Below are positions 1 to 6,956 of a stretch of 10,676 bases of DNA, one piece after another. The DNA comes from Ignavibacteria bacterium (GTDB lineage Bacteria > Bacteroidota > Ignavibacteria > Ignavibacteriales > Ignavibacteriaceae). Within the stretch, counting starts at the first letter, position 1; the number at the start of each line of letters is the position of its first letter. Under the pieces are notes generated by a model. That model ran no database searches. It saw nothing but the letters and a program-made list of their open reading frames with translations, and was not told the DNA's origin. Position numbers and translations under genes: made by a program. The stretch spans positions 1-10,676 of the forward strand of contig JAUSIA010000031.1 in the NCBI GenBank assembly GCA_030648225.1. Reading direction: 5' to 3'.

Positions 1-407
1 TCATGAACCTTGTTCTTTTCCCATCACATGCAGCTATTGATCCCGGACAAAGGGGAAAATTTTTTGGAGCCGTAGTTAAAAGATTCCTTATAATTGTATG
101 GGTTAGTGTTGTTGTTCTATTACTTACTGGACTTTATAAAACTCCTTCATCTATGCTGTTCAATCCTGAATCAAGGTTTGGTTTCTGGCTTACGGTAAAG
201 CATGCAGCTATTCTTTTAATGATATTTTTTGGACTCATGGTCACTTTCGTAGTCTTCCCGAAACTGCGTAAGCTTGCCCCAAAACCCGGTGAACAGCCCT
301 CAGCAGAATTTGTTAAAGCACAGAAGAATATGTCTTTAATAGCGCGTACAAATATGATTCTCGGAATTATAGTTCTCTTTTGTGTTTCTATGATGCAGTA
401 TTATTGA
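1..407 (+). CDS. CopD-like integral membrane protein, 5'-truncated by the window edge
   Basis: The frame is open to the left edge, and the first ATG (base 3) falls inside what looks like a membrane helix, so the true start is probably upstream. The visible 134 residues show a short N-terminal hydrophobic piece (MNLVLFPSH). Three hydrophobic helices follow at about residues 27-45, 63-86 and 112-131. A basic/proline-rich loop (KLRKLAPKPGEQP) lies between the last two. This pattern, with a TGLY segment ending one helix and a K-H-A-containing helix start, resembles the CopD / copper-resistance-D-like family of four-helix inner-membrane proteins. Some members are linked to copper uptake, but many have no known role. 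No copper-binding motif is obvious in the visible part. The gene ends in TGA and no strong terminator follows. The family call is moderately sure; function is not inferred. Confidence 0.6.
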   Translation, partial: MNLVLFPSHAAIDPGQRGKFFGAVVKRFLIIVWVSVVVLLLTGLYKTPSSMLFNPESRFGFWLTVKHAAILLMIFFGLMVTFVVFPKLRKLAPKPGEQPSAEFVKAQKNMSLIARTNMILGIIVLFCVSMMQYY

Positions 408-610
408 AATGATGAATTGTGAATTTTGAATGTTGAGAACTAATCCGCATATCCGGAAGGTAGGTGATTCATTCACTCAAAGTTTAACCATTTAGCATTT
501 AACATTAATAATTTTACTCTTTCCATTTACCAGAAAAATTATTAAACTATCTCTCAATTCCTGATTCAGTAAAACTTTAAATCATTCATAAATAAAAAAG
601 GAGATGTGCT

Positions 611-976
611 ATGAAAAAACATTTTGTGTTTGCTGTGGTTTTTGGTTTAGTATTCCTGTTAACTGTAAATATCCATTCACAGGATACAGGGAAGAAAGTA
701 AAAATGAAAAGGTTCCTTGTTGAAAGAACCTTCCCGGAAGGATTGATAATTCCGATTAATGAAGAGGGAAGTGAAATTTGTTTAAATGTTGTTTCAACTA
801 ATGCTGAAGACCAGGTAACCTGGGTGCATTCCTATGTTACTACAGATAAGAAAAAAACCTTCTGTATTTATGATGCCCCTTCACCTGAAGCCATTATGAA
901 AGCTGGTAAAAATAATAAATTGCCTGTGGATAGAATAACAGAGGTTAGTGTACTCGATCCATATTTTTATAAGTGA
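611..976 (+). CDS. Secreted DUF4242 (SCO4226-like) protein
   Basis: The ATG is preceded by a strong Shine-Dalgarno sequence (AAGGAG, 599-604) at good spacing. The 121-residue product starts with a signal peptide (residues 1-24, ending IHSQ), so it should be exported. The mature part matches the DUF4242 family almost end to end: MKRFLVERTFPEGL (32-45), TWVHSYV (70-76), KKTFCIYDAPSPEAI (81-95) and a closing PVDRITEVSVLDPYFYK. The characterised relative is the Streptomyces SCO4226 protein, a small ferredoxin-like-fold protein reported to bind nickel. His73, Cys85 and Tyr87 in the conserved core could take part in metal binding, but that is inference. An exported version is a little unusual, since many DUF4242 proteins are cytosolic. 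A perfect hairpin follows the stop codon, so the gene is probably monocistronic. Confidence 0.85.
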   Translation: MKKHFVFAVVFGLVFLLTVNIHSQDTGKKVKMKRFLVERTFPEGLIIPINEEGSEICLNVVSTNAEDQVTWVHSYVTTDKKKTFCIYDAPSPEAIMKAGKNNKLPVDRITEVSVLDPYFYK

Positions 977-991
977 GAATTTCTTTATTAA

Positions 992-1038
992 GAGATGACA
1001 TCTTTTTCTACCATATAAGCTGCAAAAGATGTCATCTC
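992..1038. terminator. Hairpin of the GATGACATC repeat family, likely terminator
   Basis: A perfect 15-bp inverted repeat: GAGATGACATCTTTT (992-1006) pairs with AAAAGATGTCATCTC (1024-1038) around a 17-nt loop. It lies 15 bases after the DUF4242 stop codon. There is no T-run after the stem, so termination is inferred from position and stem strength. The same stem recurs at 1727-1778 and, with arms exchanged, at 10023-10058. Confidence 0.6.
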
Positions 1039-1171
1039 AGGATAATTCTTGAATTAACGCTGCTCATCATTCCTTATATGTTTTTACTCACCCTATTATT
1101 CTGCAACATTGACTTTAGAACTATTTATACTACTTTCTAAGAGAAATAATATTTATGAAAGTGAGGAAGAA

Positions 1172-1720
1172 ATGTTTAAGATATTATTTAGGATAAGGAA
1201 CATTAAATTGTTAGGAATAATAATTATATTATTTTCAGTTTCTCTTTCTGCACAGGATACAACTAATCAGAATGGTGAAAAAGAGAAAATTATTAAAGAA
1301 TACCAGGAAATAAGCGGCAGGCTTATGGATCTGCAAAAGCAGGCTCTCTCCGACCTTGAAATTGCAAAACAAGCTGAAGTATTTTCACAGAATCTTGAAG
1401 CAGAAATGGTAAGGCAGGATTCTTCTATTAAACAAAAGCTTAATAGAAGAGATGAAATTGTCGATAGTTATGAAAAGGGTGGTGATGAAGTTGAAATGTT
1501 AAAGCTGCAGCAGGAATTCCAGGGTATTACCCAGCAGCTTATGATTCATCAGCAAAAAGTTATGGAAAATAATAATGAGATTAGAGAGGAAGGAAAAAAT
1601 CTTGAGGAAGCACTGTTTGAAAAAATGAAAGAACTTGATCCCGAAGTTCCTAAACTTGTTGCAAGGCTGGAGACTTTGGGTAACCAGATACGAGGATTAG
1701 AAGAGGATAGAAAATTATGA
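1172..1720 (+). CDS. Secreted coiled-coil protein of unknown function
   Basis: I choose the ATG at 1172 (182 residues). It has GAGGAAG at 1163-1169 as ribosome binding site and is followed at once by a signal peptide (MFKILFRIRNIKLLG... ending SLSAQ, about residues 1-28). The frame can be extended to a TTG at 1109, but that would put 21 charged residues before the signal peptide and has no binding site. The mature part (30-182) is very rich in Glu, Lys, Gln and Leu with heptad-like spacing, and looks like one long alpha-helical coiled coil, broken near residues 98-102 (KGGDE) and by prolines in LDPEVPK (about 156-162). No cysteines or catalytic motifs are visible. The layout recalls periplasmic OmpH/Skp-like helical proteins, but I do not see enough to assign it there. 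A hairpin follows the stop. Confidence 0.7.
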   Translation: MFKILFRIRNIKLLGIIIILFSVSLSAQDTTNQNGEKEKIIKEYQEISGRLMDLQKQALSDLEIAKQAEVFSQNLEAEMVRQDSSIKQKLNRRDEIVDSYEKGGDEVEMLKLQQEFQGITQQLMIHQQKVMENNNEIREEGKNLEEALFEKMKELDPEVPKLVARLETLGNQIRGLEEDRKL

Positions 1721-1726
1721 TTTTAC

Positions 1727-1778
1727 AGAGATGACATCTTTTTCGCTATAGCCGGACAAGTTGAAAGATGTCATCTCT
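1727..1778. terminator. Bidirectional hairpin between convergent genes (GATGACATC family)
   Basis: AGAGATGACATCTTT (1727-1741) pairs perfectly with AAAGATGTCATCTCT (1764-1778) around a 22-nt loop. It fills the space between the + strand gene ending at 1720 and the - strand gene ending at 1790, where one hairpin could stop both transcripts. The stem is the same as at 992-1038, but the loop is unrelated. Confidence 0.65.
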
Positions 1779-1789
1779 CAATTTAATCT

Positions 1790-2227
1790 TTATTTAAAAA
1801 CCAATTGCCTCGTAGTTCTGTCACCCAGGATTTCTCTAATATCATTTCTTGCAACTGCACTTTTTTGCTGATCTTCTTCACTGCCAAATAATCGTTCACG
1901 TATATTATCCATTTTTTCAAACAGTCCATCAAATGCAGCCATATTTTTATATTCAATCATTAACATAAGATTCCAGTCATCCTGATTAGAAGCCTGTGAA
2001 GATAGAACCATATAATTAAGAATAAGTCCTTCCTTCTTTGCTTCAACTTTTCTCCACCCGTTGCTTAAGTTGGTCATATAATCATTAAAGTAGGGAAGCT
2101 TTGTTCTAACATAAGAAATATCCCACACACTACCTTCAGTGAATGATCTTTCTTGTGCGGATAGATTTTCTGTTAGGAACAATGTTGAAAATAAAATAAC
2201 TACTAAGAATATTTTTAAGAACTTCAT
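1790..2227 (-). CDS. Secreted small protein, probable dimeric alpha/beta-barrel fold
   Basis: The ATG has a clear GGAG binding site a few bases upstream (on the complementary strand of about 2233-2236). The product of 145 residues begins with a signal peptide (1-24, ending LSAQ). The mature region has a WDISYVRTKLPYFNDYMTNL start, a long helix with KKEGLILNYMVLS after it, then DDWNLMLMIEYKNMAAFDGL, and a C-terminal NDIREILGDR segment followed by a strand. The alternating strand-helix-strand-strand-helix pattern, with a hydrophobic -LMLMIEYKNM- strand, suggests a dimeric alpha/beta-barrel (ABM-like) fold. No catalytic residues are evident. The neighbour at 2282-2734 shows the same order of elements, so the two may be old duplicates. 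The role is unknown. Confidence 0.7.
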   Translation of the reverse strand: MKFLKIFLVVILFSTLFLTENLSAQERSFTEGSVWDISYVRTKLPYFNDYMTNLSNGWRKVEAKKEGLILNYMVLSSQASNQDDWNLMLMIEYKNMAAFDGLFEKMDNIRERLFGSEEDQQKSAVARNDIREILGDRTTRQLVFK

Positions 2228-2281
2228 ACTATCTCCTTTTTTCTTAAATTGTCAATTGCAAATTTTATTTCCCAGACTTTT

Positions 2282-2734
2282 TTATTTAGTTCCGTTCAGA
2301 ACTTCATGGTAAATCTCATCGGAGTGAATACCGGTGAAATATTTATTACGTGCTTTATTATAAGCTTCTCTTTCTTTCGGTGTTTTCCATGCTTCATTGA
2401 AGAGTTCAGTATTTCTCTCATCAACCTTAGGAATATCTTCCCAGTTCTTTGCTTCGGTAATTGCTATAAAATCCCTGTTATCGTGTCCATACCAATGAAC
2501 AATAATTTTATAACTTAAAATATATTCATTTTTCTTAATGACTTTATCAGTATAGACTTTGATCAAAGAGTCAAGCTCACCGATTGAACCATTAGCCGGA
2601 AATGAAAATTGTTGCTTATTAACATGGAATACATTTCCCAAATTCTGTATTTGCTGCTGTGCAAAAGCCAGACCAGATAAAAAGAAAATGGAAAAGAACA
2701 GGGTAAGCAAACTAATATGGAAATAAGTTTTCAT
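2282..2734 (-). CDS. Secreted small protein, likely distant paralogue of its downstream neighbour
   Basis: A strong AGGAGG-type site lies just upstream of the ATG (AAAGGAGGTTC on the - strand). The 150-residue product starts with a signal peptide (about 1-25, ending LAFAQ). In the mature protein, GELDSLIKVYTDKVIKKNEYILSY (52-75) is followed by a strand, DNRDFIAITEAKNWEDI (84-100), and a helical, charged C-terminus (WKTPKEREAYNKARNKYF). The order 'helix, ILSYK/ILNYM strand, D-rich turn, hydrophobic strand, E-A/Y-K-N' parallels the protein at 1790-2227, only 54 bp downstream on the same strand, so the two could share a transcript, although the downstream gene has its own ribosome binding site. 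The function is not known, and the fold is inferred from pattern only. Confidence 0.65.
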   Translation of the reverse strand: MKTYFHISLLTLFFSIFFLSGLAFAQQQIQNLGNVFHVNKQQFSFPANGSIGELDSLIKVYTDKVIKKNEYILSYKIIVHWYGHDNRDFIAITEAKNWEDIPKVDERNTELFNEAWKTPKEREAYNKARNKYFTGIHSDEIYHEVLNGTK

Positions 2735-2913
2735 AACAGAACCTCCTTTATTTTTTTTGTAGATTAAAAGTTTTTTTATTAAAATTTTTAAGGGAAATAA
2801 GTTTGAGTGTAACGCTAATGAAAAAGATAGAAATAAGCAATAAAAATTAAAGATTTAGGGACATTTTAGAGAAGAATTTATTGTAAAAAAAAGGCATTTT
2901 TATCTCTCAGAAT

Positions 2914-2980
2914 AAAGGATGTCATCTCAAAATTTCTTTTGATTGCTTCACTCGATTAAAGTCGGTATCGCAAGACAATT
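2914..2980. repeat. Degenerate repeat remnants downstream of the amidoligase cluster
   Basis: AAAGGATGTCATCTC (2914-2928) is one arm of the GATGACATC hairpin family with one extra G; I find no partner arm next to it. It runs into GATTGCTTCACTCG (from 2941) and ...TCGCAAGACAAT (ending near 2980). This resembles a degraded copy of the 'GATTGCTTC...TCGCAATGAC' dispersed palindrome seen in many bacterial genomes. The rest of the 2735-3012 space is A/T-rich with no gene that I can support. Confidence 0.4.
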
Positions 2981-3012
2981 TCTTTTCTTTTGATACAGCC
3001 TCTGTTATCTTT

Positions 3013-4194
3013 TTAATAATGATAAGCTACGCTCGATCCAACCCAGGTTTTATTTTTGTTGAAATCAACTCCCATCATTTTGCCTTTACTCATTCTGATA
3101 AGGTTATTTACAAGAGTTGGCTTGCCAGAAACAGGCCATAAAAACATCATTCTTATTTCAACTTTAGAAGGTTCGTCGGGAGTTTTAATCAGAGGTGCAT
3201 ATTCAATTTTTTCCTGTAGGATATAATTTTTATTGTCTGAAATCTTATCAAGCATTTGTTTAGTTAAGTCAACTTCAACACCGAGCCCTGCAAAAGAGAA
3301 GAGTGGTTTTAAAACAAATTTAGAAAGATCGTCCGGATATTTTTTAAGCTCATTAAGAAAGTAACATTGAGGGACATATTTCCCTTTAAGAAGAGGCAGA
3401 GAAATCTTGCTTATCTTTATAAACCAGCCTGGATGACCAGCCCATTCTACATCAAGCTTATCATCAAAACTAAAATTATATTTTATATTTTTTCTTTCAA
3501 TCTCATCAAGAATAACACGGTTATAAATTTTTTTTATGGAAATCTCTTTACCATTCTTATTATAAAATAATTTGTTGCCTCTTTTTTTAATTGATGAAAT
3601 ATCAACAGTATTAATCCCTATCATCTCTTCGGTTGCAGCAAAGTCAATTCTCGTTTTCTGTTTCTCAGGTTCTATTTCAAGAAGGATTACACTTTCAGGA
3701 TCATTATCTCCTACAATAATCTTTTTCAGCAGCTTAATATAACTCTTCTCATCATAACCGCTGAAATAACTTGTGAGGTTTCCGGGAATATCAAAATGTT
3801 TCTTTAAAATTTTTGAGAAAAAACTCTGATAGGCATAAAGTGAGGGAAAACCCTGAAGCTCAATAAGCTTTGGTATGAAAGAACCTTCTTTACTTTTACA
3901 AATAGCAAAATCAAGCTGAAGAAAAACAGGATGTTCTTCTTCACCATTTACTTTTTTTGAGGATGGAATAATTTCATTGGTTCTTCTTTTAAAAGATGCG
4001 GAAGATATTTGAGAGGTCAGACCATCACAAGCTTTTAAAAGTTCATTATAAAATTCCTCTGATAAGAATAAAGGTGTTTCAGAAACGCGAAAATCAGTTG
4101 GGTATTTAAGAGCAGTATCAAGCTCATTAATGAAATTGCGATATTTCTCTTCTGTGAATTCTGTGTTAAATTTCTTTCTGAGTTCGGGGATCAT
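3013..4194 (-). CDS. Divergent ATP-grasp-like ligase, last gene of the amidoligase cluster
   Basis: The product has 393 residues. The C-terminal half carries ATP-grasp-like features: FVLKPLFSFAGLGVEV (293-308) fits the nucleotide-binding Lys strand and glycine-containing loop, YILQEKIEYAPLI (324-336) fits the second Lys/Glu hinge strand, and VEIRMMFLW (345-353) plus NNLIRMSKGKMMGVDFN (363-379) fit the metal-binding core. The N-terminal half contains FLQLDFAICK (91-100) and KLIELQGFPSLYAYQ (109-123). This acid-rich block before the Lys strand recalls circularly permuted ATP-grasp proteins such as glutathionylspermidine-synthase-like enzymes. I infer an amide-bond-forming ligase; its substrate is unknown. 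There is no clear Shine-Dalgarno site before the ATG. It once lay about 32 bp behind the amidotransferase gene, before the RAYT element came between them. The domain call is moderately sure. Confidence 0.65.
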   Translation of the reverse strand: MIPELRKKFNTEFTEEKYRNFINELDTALKYPTDFRVSETPLFLSEEFYNELLKACDGLTSQISSASFKRRTNEIIPSSKKVNGEEEHPVFLQLDFAICKSKEGSFIPKLIELQGFPSLYAYQSFFSKILKKHFDIPGNLTSYFSGYDEKSYIKLLKKIIVGDNDPESVILLEIEPEKQKTRIDFAATEEMIGINTVDISSIKKRGNKLFYNKNGKEISIKKIYNRVILDEIERKNIKYNFSFDDKLDVEWAGHPGWFIKISKISLPLLKGKYVPQCYFLNELKKYPDDLSKFVLKPLFSFAGLGVEVDLTKQMLDKISDNKNYILQEKIEYAPLIKTPDEPSKVEIRMMFLWPVSGKPTLVNNLIRMSKGKMMGVDFNKNKTWVGSSVAYHY

Positions 4195-4216
4195 AAACTT
4201 TTTATTTTAAATTCTT

Positions 4217-4243
4217 TCGTAGCACAGACTATCAGTCTGTGCT
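4217..4243 (+). repeat. REP palindrome, left flank of RAYT gene
   Basis: AGCACAGACT (4221-4230) and AGTCTGTGCT (4234-4243) form a perfect 10-bp stem with the loop ATC. GTAG (4219-4222) stands at the foot of the stem. E. coli REP sequences carry a similar tetranucleotide that their RAYT recognises, so this may be the recognition mark here too (inference). Confidence 0.8.
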
Positions 4244-4251
4244 GCTATTAT

Positions 4252-4833
4252 TTATAAAACTATATAGTCCGGATGGCAAAATGTATATTTCCAATCATGC
4301 CAATTTTTTACTAAGCCTGCATTGACAGGATTTAACAAAATATACCTGATAATAAAAAATAATTCTTTCTCATCCCTGATCAATCTGTCGAAACTTTCAT
4401 CCTGCCAGAATTTACCTTGTCGACTAAGAATAGAGTTACATTTAATTGCAGAAATCCCTTTAATTGACTGCATTATTTTACTTATACTTTTGTTCCCAGG
4501 AAGTAATTCAAAAATAACATGAATATGATTAGGCATAATGCAAAAGCAAATTAATTTATATTCTGTACCATCTGCAAAGTGAAGGGTAAATTTACATATC
4601 TCAGCAAGTTCTTCCTTCATAAGATAGTCTATTCCATATTCACCAGATTCCATTAATGCATCATATTTAGATAAAAGAATGCTAAACTTTTCAAAATCCC
4701 ACTCATTTGGAGTTAATCTAATACTAAGAAGTTTTTCTTTTGGAATTGAATTAAAAAGCCGATAAGTAATAAAATATTGACCCTCTGAAAAATATAAGTG
4801 AGGTAGATTTCTTTTATGAAATGATTTTTCCAT
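4252..4833 (-). CDS. REP-associated tyrosine transposase (RAYT, Y1/IS200-like HUH family)
   Basis: I choose the ATG at 4833 (193 residues); the frame can be extended two codons to a TTG at 4839, and neither has a clear ribosome binding site. Counting from the TTG, the HUH motif is MPNHIHVIF (102-110, His105 and His107). The probable catalytic Tyr166 lies in IIRYILLNPVNAGLV (163-177), a signature block of Y1 transposases and RAYTs. KFWQDESFDRLIRDEKE (143-159) is the typical preceding block, and the N-terminus has the usual HLYFSEGQYFITYRL strand. Length and motifs are complete, so the enzyme looks intact. RAYTs cut single-stranded DNA at REP hairpins and are thought to spread REPs rather than move as classic IS elements. 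The flanking REPs are its presumed substrates. It lies in the same direction as the amidoligase genes. Confidence 0.9.
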   Translation of the reverse strand: MEKSFHKRNLPHLYFSEGQYFITYRLFNSIPKEKLLSIRLTPNEWDFEKFSILLSKYDALMESGEYGIDYLMKEELAEICKFTLHFADGTEYKLICFCIMPNHIHVIFELLPGNKSISKIMQSIKGISAIKCNSILSRQGKFWQDESFDRLIRDEKELFFIIRYILLNPVNAGLVKNWHDWKYTFCHPDYIVL

Positions 4834-4893
4834 GTTCAAAATTCGTATACACTGAATATTAGCCCGTGCGTTATTTTTTCAAATATTAATAGG

Positions 4894-4919
4894 GCACAGA
4901 CTGATAGTCTGTGCTACGA
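4894..4919 (-). repeat. REP palindrome, right flank of RAYT gene (inverted)
   Basis: GCACAGACT (4894-4902) and AGTCTGTGC (4906-4914) form a perfect 9-bp stem with the loop GAT. Read on the - strand, it is identical to the left REP over 26 positions, including GTAG at the foot. The next base pair outward differs, so this copy has lost the tenth stem pair. Confidence 0.8.
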
Positions 4920-4929
4920 TTTTTTACAT

Positions 4930-5754
4930 TTAGTCCGAGTTGAGATCCTTTATTGCTTCTTTAAGAAATGAAGGCAGCACTGTTTTTCTTGTCAGCTTAA
5001 TTTTATCCGGCTGCTTAAGCAGATTTATCATCTCATTATATTTTTCTTCATTGTAATTTTCCACGATGTGTTTCTTCCTTTCAGGTTGGCTGAAATGATA
5101 CATCATACTTTCCGGGTCAGCTTCCGGGTGAAACTGAGTACCTGCAATTTCTTTGGAGAGCCTTACAGCCATTAGCGCCGGGTGACTATTCTCAATTGTT
5201 TCTTTCTCTACAGCGAGTATTTCAGCTCCAAGCTCTTTAATTTTTTTTTCATCAGGATTTACGACCTGGTATTTTCTGAAATCTGCAGCATAGAAAGGAT
5301 CTGGCAGCTTTTTTAATAAAATATCATCAGAACCTTCCTTTGTTCTTTTAAAAGGAAAGATACCAAACGATTCCTGTTTTCTCTTTGTTACATCGCCAAA
5401 CTTAAAGAAACGCCCCATCATCTGGAATGAATGGCATATAAAAAAGAAATATTTCTTTTTATTTCCTGAAGTTTGGTTATAGTTCCATACACTATCAATA
5501 AGATTAAAATACTTTTTCTCCCATTCTTTTCCCTCATCTTCAAAAGGGCTCCCGGGTCCACCGGATGAAATGTAAATATCGTAATCTATTCCCGGTACAT
5601 CACCTTTATAACGGGATTCATAAACATCATATTTAATTTTAGAATCGCTAAAATTATTTGAATCTGTAACGATTTCTTTAATACAACGCATTCCTTCATT
5701 CTTTTCATTATTGTAGAGATCGATAATAGCTACTTTTACTTTTTTTTCTTTCAT
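4930..5754 (-). CDS. Class I glutamine amidotransferase (GATase1) of the amidoligase cluster
   Basis: This 274-residue protein is a free-standing class I (triad) glutamine amidotransferase. IYISSGGPGSPFEDEG (60-75) contains the oxyanion-loop glycines, FFFICHSFQMMGRFF (103-117) holds the nucleophile Cys107, and AGTQFHPEADPESM (204-217) supplies His209 and Glu211. The nucleophile elbow reads ICHSFQ rather than the usual G-x-C-x-G-x-Q, which marks a divergent branch. The N-terminus (VAIIDLYNNEKNEGMRCI) also departs from GuaA or CarA. Such enzymes release ammonia from glutamine or cleave gamma-glutamyl bonds. No synthetase domain is fused, so a partner must be separate, and the neighbouring ligases are the obvious candidates. 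AAGGA lies very close to the ATG. A REP-like palindrome separates it from the upstream GCS2 gene. Confidence 0.85.
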   Translation of the reverse strand: MKEKKVKVAIIDLYNNEKNEGMRCIKEIVTDSNNFSDSKIKYDVYESRYKGDVPGIDYDIYISSGGPGSPFEDEGKEWEKKYFNLIDSVWNYNQTSGNKKKYFFFICHSFQMMGRFFKFGDVTKRKQESFGIFPFKRTKEGSDDILLKKLPDPFYAADFRKYQVVNPDEKKIKELGAEILAVEKETIENSHPALMAVRLSKEIAGTQFHPEADPESMMYHFSQPERKKHIVENYNEEKYNEMINLLKQPDKIKLTRKTVLPSFLKEAIKDLNSD

Positions 5755-5782
5755 ATCCTTTTGCTTTATTGAAGTTTTTTAG

Positions 5783-5821
5783 AGATTCTTTCGTCGTCCT
5801 TTCGGACTCCTCAGAATGACA
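5783..5821. repeat. REP-like palindrome between the GCS2 and amidotransferase genes
   Basis: The outer arms AGATTCTT and AGAATGAC hold a partly paired stem (ATTCT/AGAAT), and an inner GTCC-TTTC-GGAC hairpin (GTCC-GAAA-GGAC on the - strand) sits at the centre. The sequence type 'GTCATTCTGAG...AAGAATCT' is a dispersed repeat found in many genomes. It takes up about half of the 75-bp gap, which would otherwise be some 36 bp. Confidence 0.6.
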
Positions 5822-5829
5822 CTGCTGAA

Positions 5830-6936
5830 TTATAACCCATAATGCGTTTCATCAATGATATAATCAACAACATTTTTTGTATCATAAGATTGTTCCCAAA
5901 TTGCAAGCTGTCTGTCGGCTCCTGTTCCCATCTCAAAAATTTTATGAATATTCTTTAACTCTTCCCGCGAACCAAGATCATCAACAACTTCATCAACAAA
6001 TTCAAGCAGCTCATTAACAAGATCAATGCAGGGAACTTCCTCTTTTTTCCCAAAATCAATCAGCTTGCCTTCTATTCCATATCTCGCGGCGCGCCACTTA
6101 TTTTCTGCAATCAAAGCTCTCCTGTAAAGCCTGAATCCAAGATTTTGCTTTAGCAGCTTATGAAGCTTTGCAACAACAGCCTGCATTATTGCTGCGAGTG
6201 CAATTGTTTCATCAACCCGCATTGGAATATCACAAATCCTGAACTCAAGTGTATTGAAAACAGGATGTGCACGAATATCCCACCAGATTTTTTTTGCATT
6301 ATCAATACAGTTTGTTTTTATAAGAAGATTAATGTAGTTATCATATTCAGCAATACTGTTAAAATAATCCGGGATTCCCGTTCTGGGAAACCTGTCAAAC
6401 ACTTTACTTCGGTATGATTTGAATCCGGTATTCCTTCCAAGCCAGAAAGGAGAGTTAGTTGAAAGAGCAAAAATGTGCGGCAGAAAATATCTTGCTGCAT
6501 TCATTATATGAAGAGCAGTTTCCCTGTCATCAACTCCAATATGAACATGCAAACCAAAAATTAAATTGGCACGTGCAACCTGCTGCATATCTGTTACAAT
6601 TGCCTTGTACCTGGGATGAGCAGTAATCCTCTGGTCTTTCCAATGTGAAAATGGATGAGTACCTGATGCAGCAATTCTTAGTCCTTTACTTTTAGCAAGG
6701 TTTGCAAGATTACGTCTTAGTTTTGTAACCTGTTCCCGTGTTTCAGTAATATCTTTGCAGATATCCGTTCCCATTTCCACAACAGACTGATGCATTTCAG
6801 GTTTAACATTTTCTGCAAGAAGCATTTTTCCATCTTCAAGAATCTGCTGGATATGAGAACGAAGCTCACGTGTTTCAGGATCAATTATCTGAAATTCTTC
6901 CTCAACTCCGATTGTGAAAAGTTTTGATTCAGACAT
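5830..6936 (-). CDS. GCS2-family (YbdK-type) carboxylate-amine ligase
   Basis: This 368-residue protein has all the marks of the GCS2 family (bacterial YbdK-like glutamate-cysteine-ligase homologues of the glutamine-synthetase fold): FTIGVEEEFQIIDPETREL (7-25) with the metal-binding Glu cluster, ANLIFGLHVHIGVDD (123-137), WWDIRAHPVFNTLEFRICD (218-236), ENKWRAARYGIEG (278-290) and GADRQ (339-343). Length is usual. The enzymes join a carboxylate, typically glutamate, to an amine with ATP. E. coli YbdK shows weak glutamate-cysteine ligase activity, but in clusters such as this the amine partner is probably something else. The start is 20 bp after the stop of the ATP-grasp gene, with no strong Shine-Dalgarno site, so translational coupling is likely. 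The gene looks intact. Confidence 0.92.
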   Translation of the reverse strand: MSESKLFTIGVEEEFQIIDPETRELRSHIQQILEDGKMLLAENVKPEMHQSVVEMGTDICKDITETREQVTKLRRNLANLAKSKGLRIAASGTHPFSHWKDQRITAHPRYKAIVTDMQQVARANLIFGLHVHIGVDDRETALHIMNAARYFLPHIFALSTNSPFWLGRNTGFKSYRSKVFDRFPRTGIPDYFNSIAEYDNYINLLIKTNCIDNAKKIWWDIRAHPVFNTLEFRICDIPMRVDETIALAAIMQAVVAKLHKLLKQNLGFRLYRRALIAENKWRAARYGIEGKLIDFGKKEEVPCIDLVNELLEFVDEVVDDLGSREELKNIHKIFEMGTGADRQLAIWEQSYDTKNVVDYIIDETHYGL

Positions 6937-6956
6937 ACTGGTTAACCATTTATTAA

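Larger units (their letters stand above)
4217..4919 (-). mobile_element. REP-RAYT-REP element inserted in the amidoligase cluster
   Basis: A single transposase gene (4252-4833) is bounded by two copies of one 26-bp palindromic sequence in opposite orientation (4217-4242 and the complement of 4894-4919, identical over 26 positions). This is the usual arrangement of a RAYT gene with its own REP sequences. I see no clear target-site duplication, as is common for HUH enzymes. Removing 4217-4919 leaves about 32 bp between the amidotransferase stop and the next ligase start, which is normal operon spacing. Confidence 0.8.

Noticed and set aside
1109..1171. Longer start (TTG at 1109) for the coiled-coil protein
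   Set aside because: It would place a charged extension before a clear signal peptide, and the ATG at 1172 has its own GAGG binding site.
2249..2518. A + strand frame overlapping the secreted protein at 2282-2734
   Set aside because: The - strand gene has a signal peptide and a strong ribosome binding site; the + strand frame is a shadow of it.
4252..4833. Loss of the RAYT catalytic tyrosine, because the KFWQDESFD block has Phe where many relatives have Tyr
   Set aside because: The catalytic Tyr lies further on, in the RYILLNPV block, and is present (Tyr166).
6160..6500. Open frames on both strands within the GCS2 gene
   Set aside because: They overlap a gene with complete family motifs, have no binding sites and encode unlikely protein compositions.
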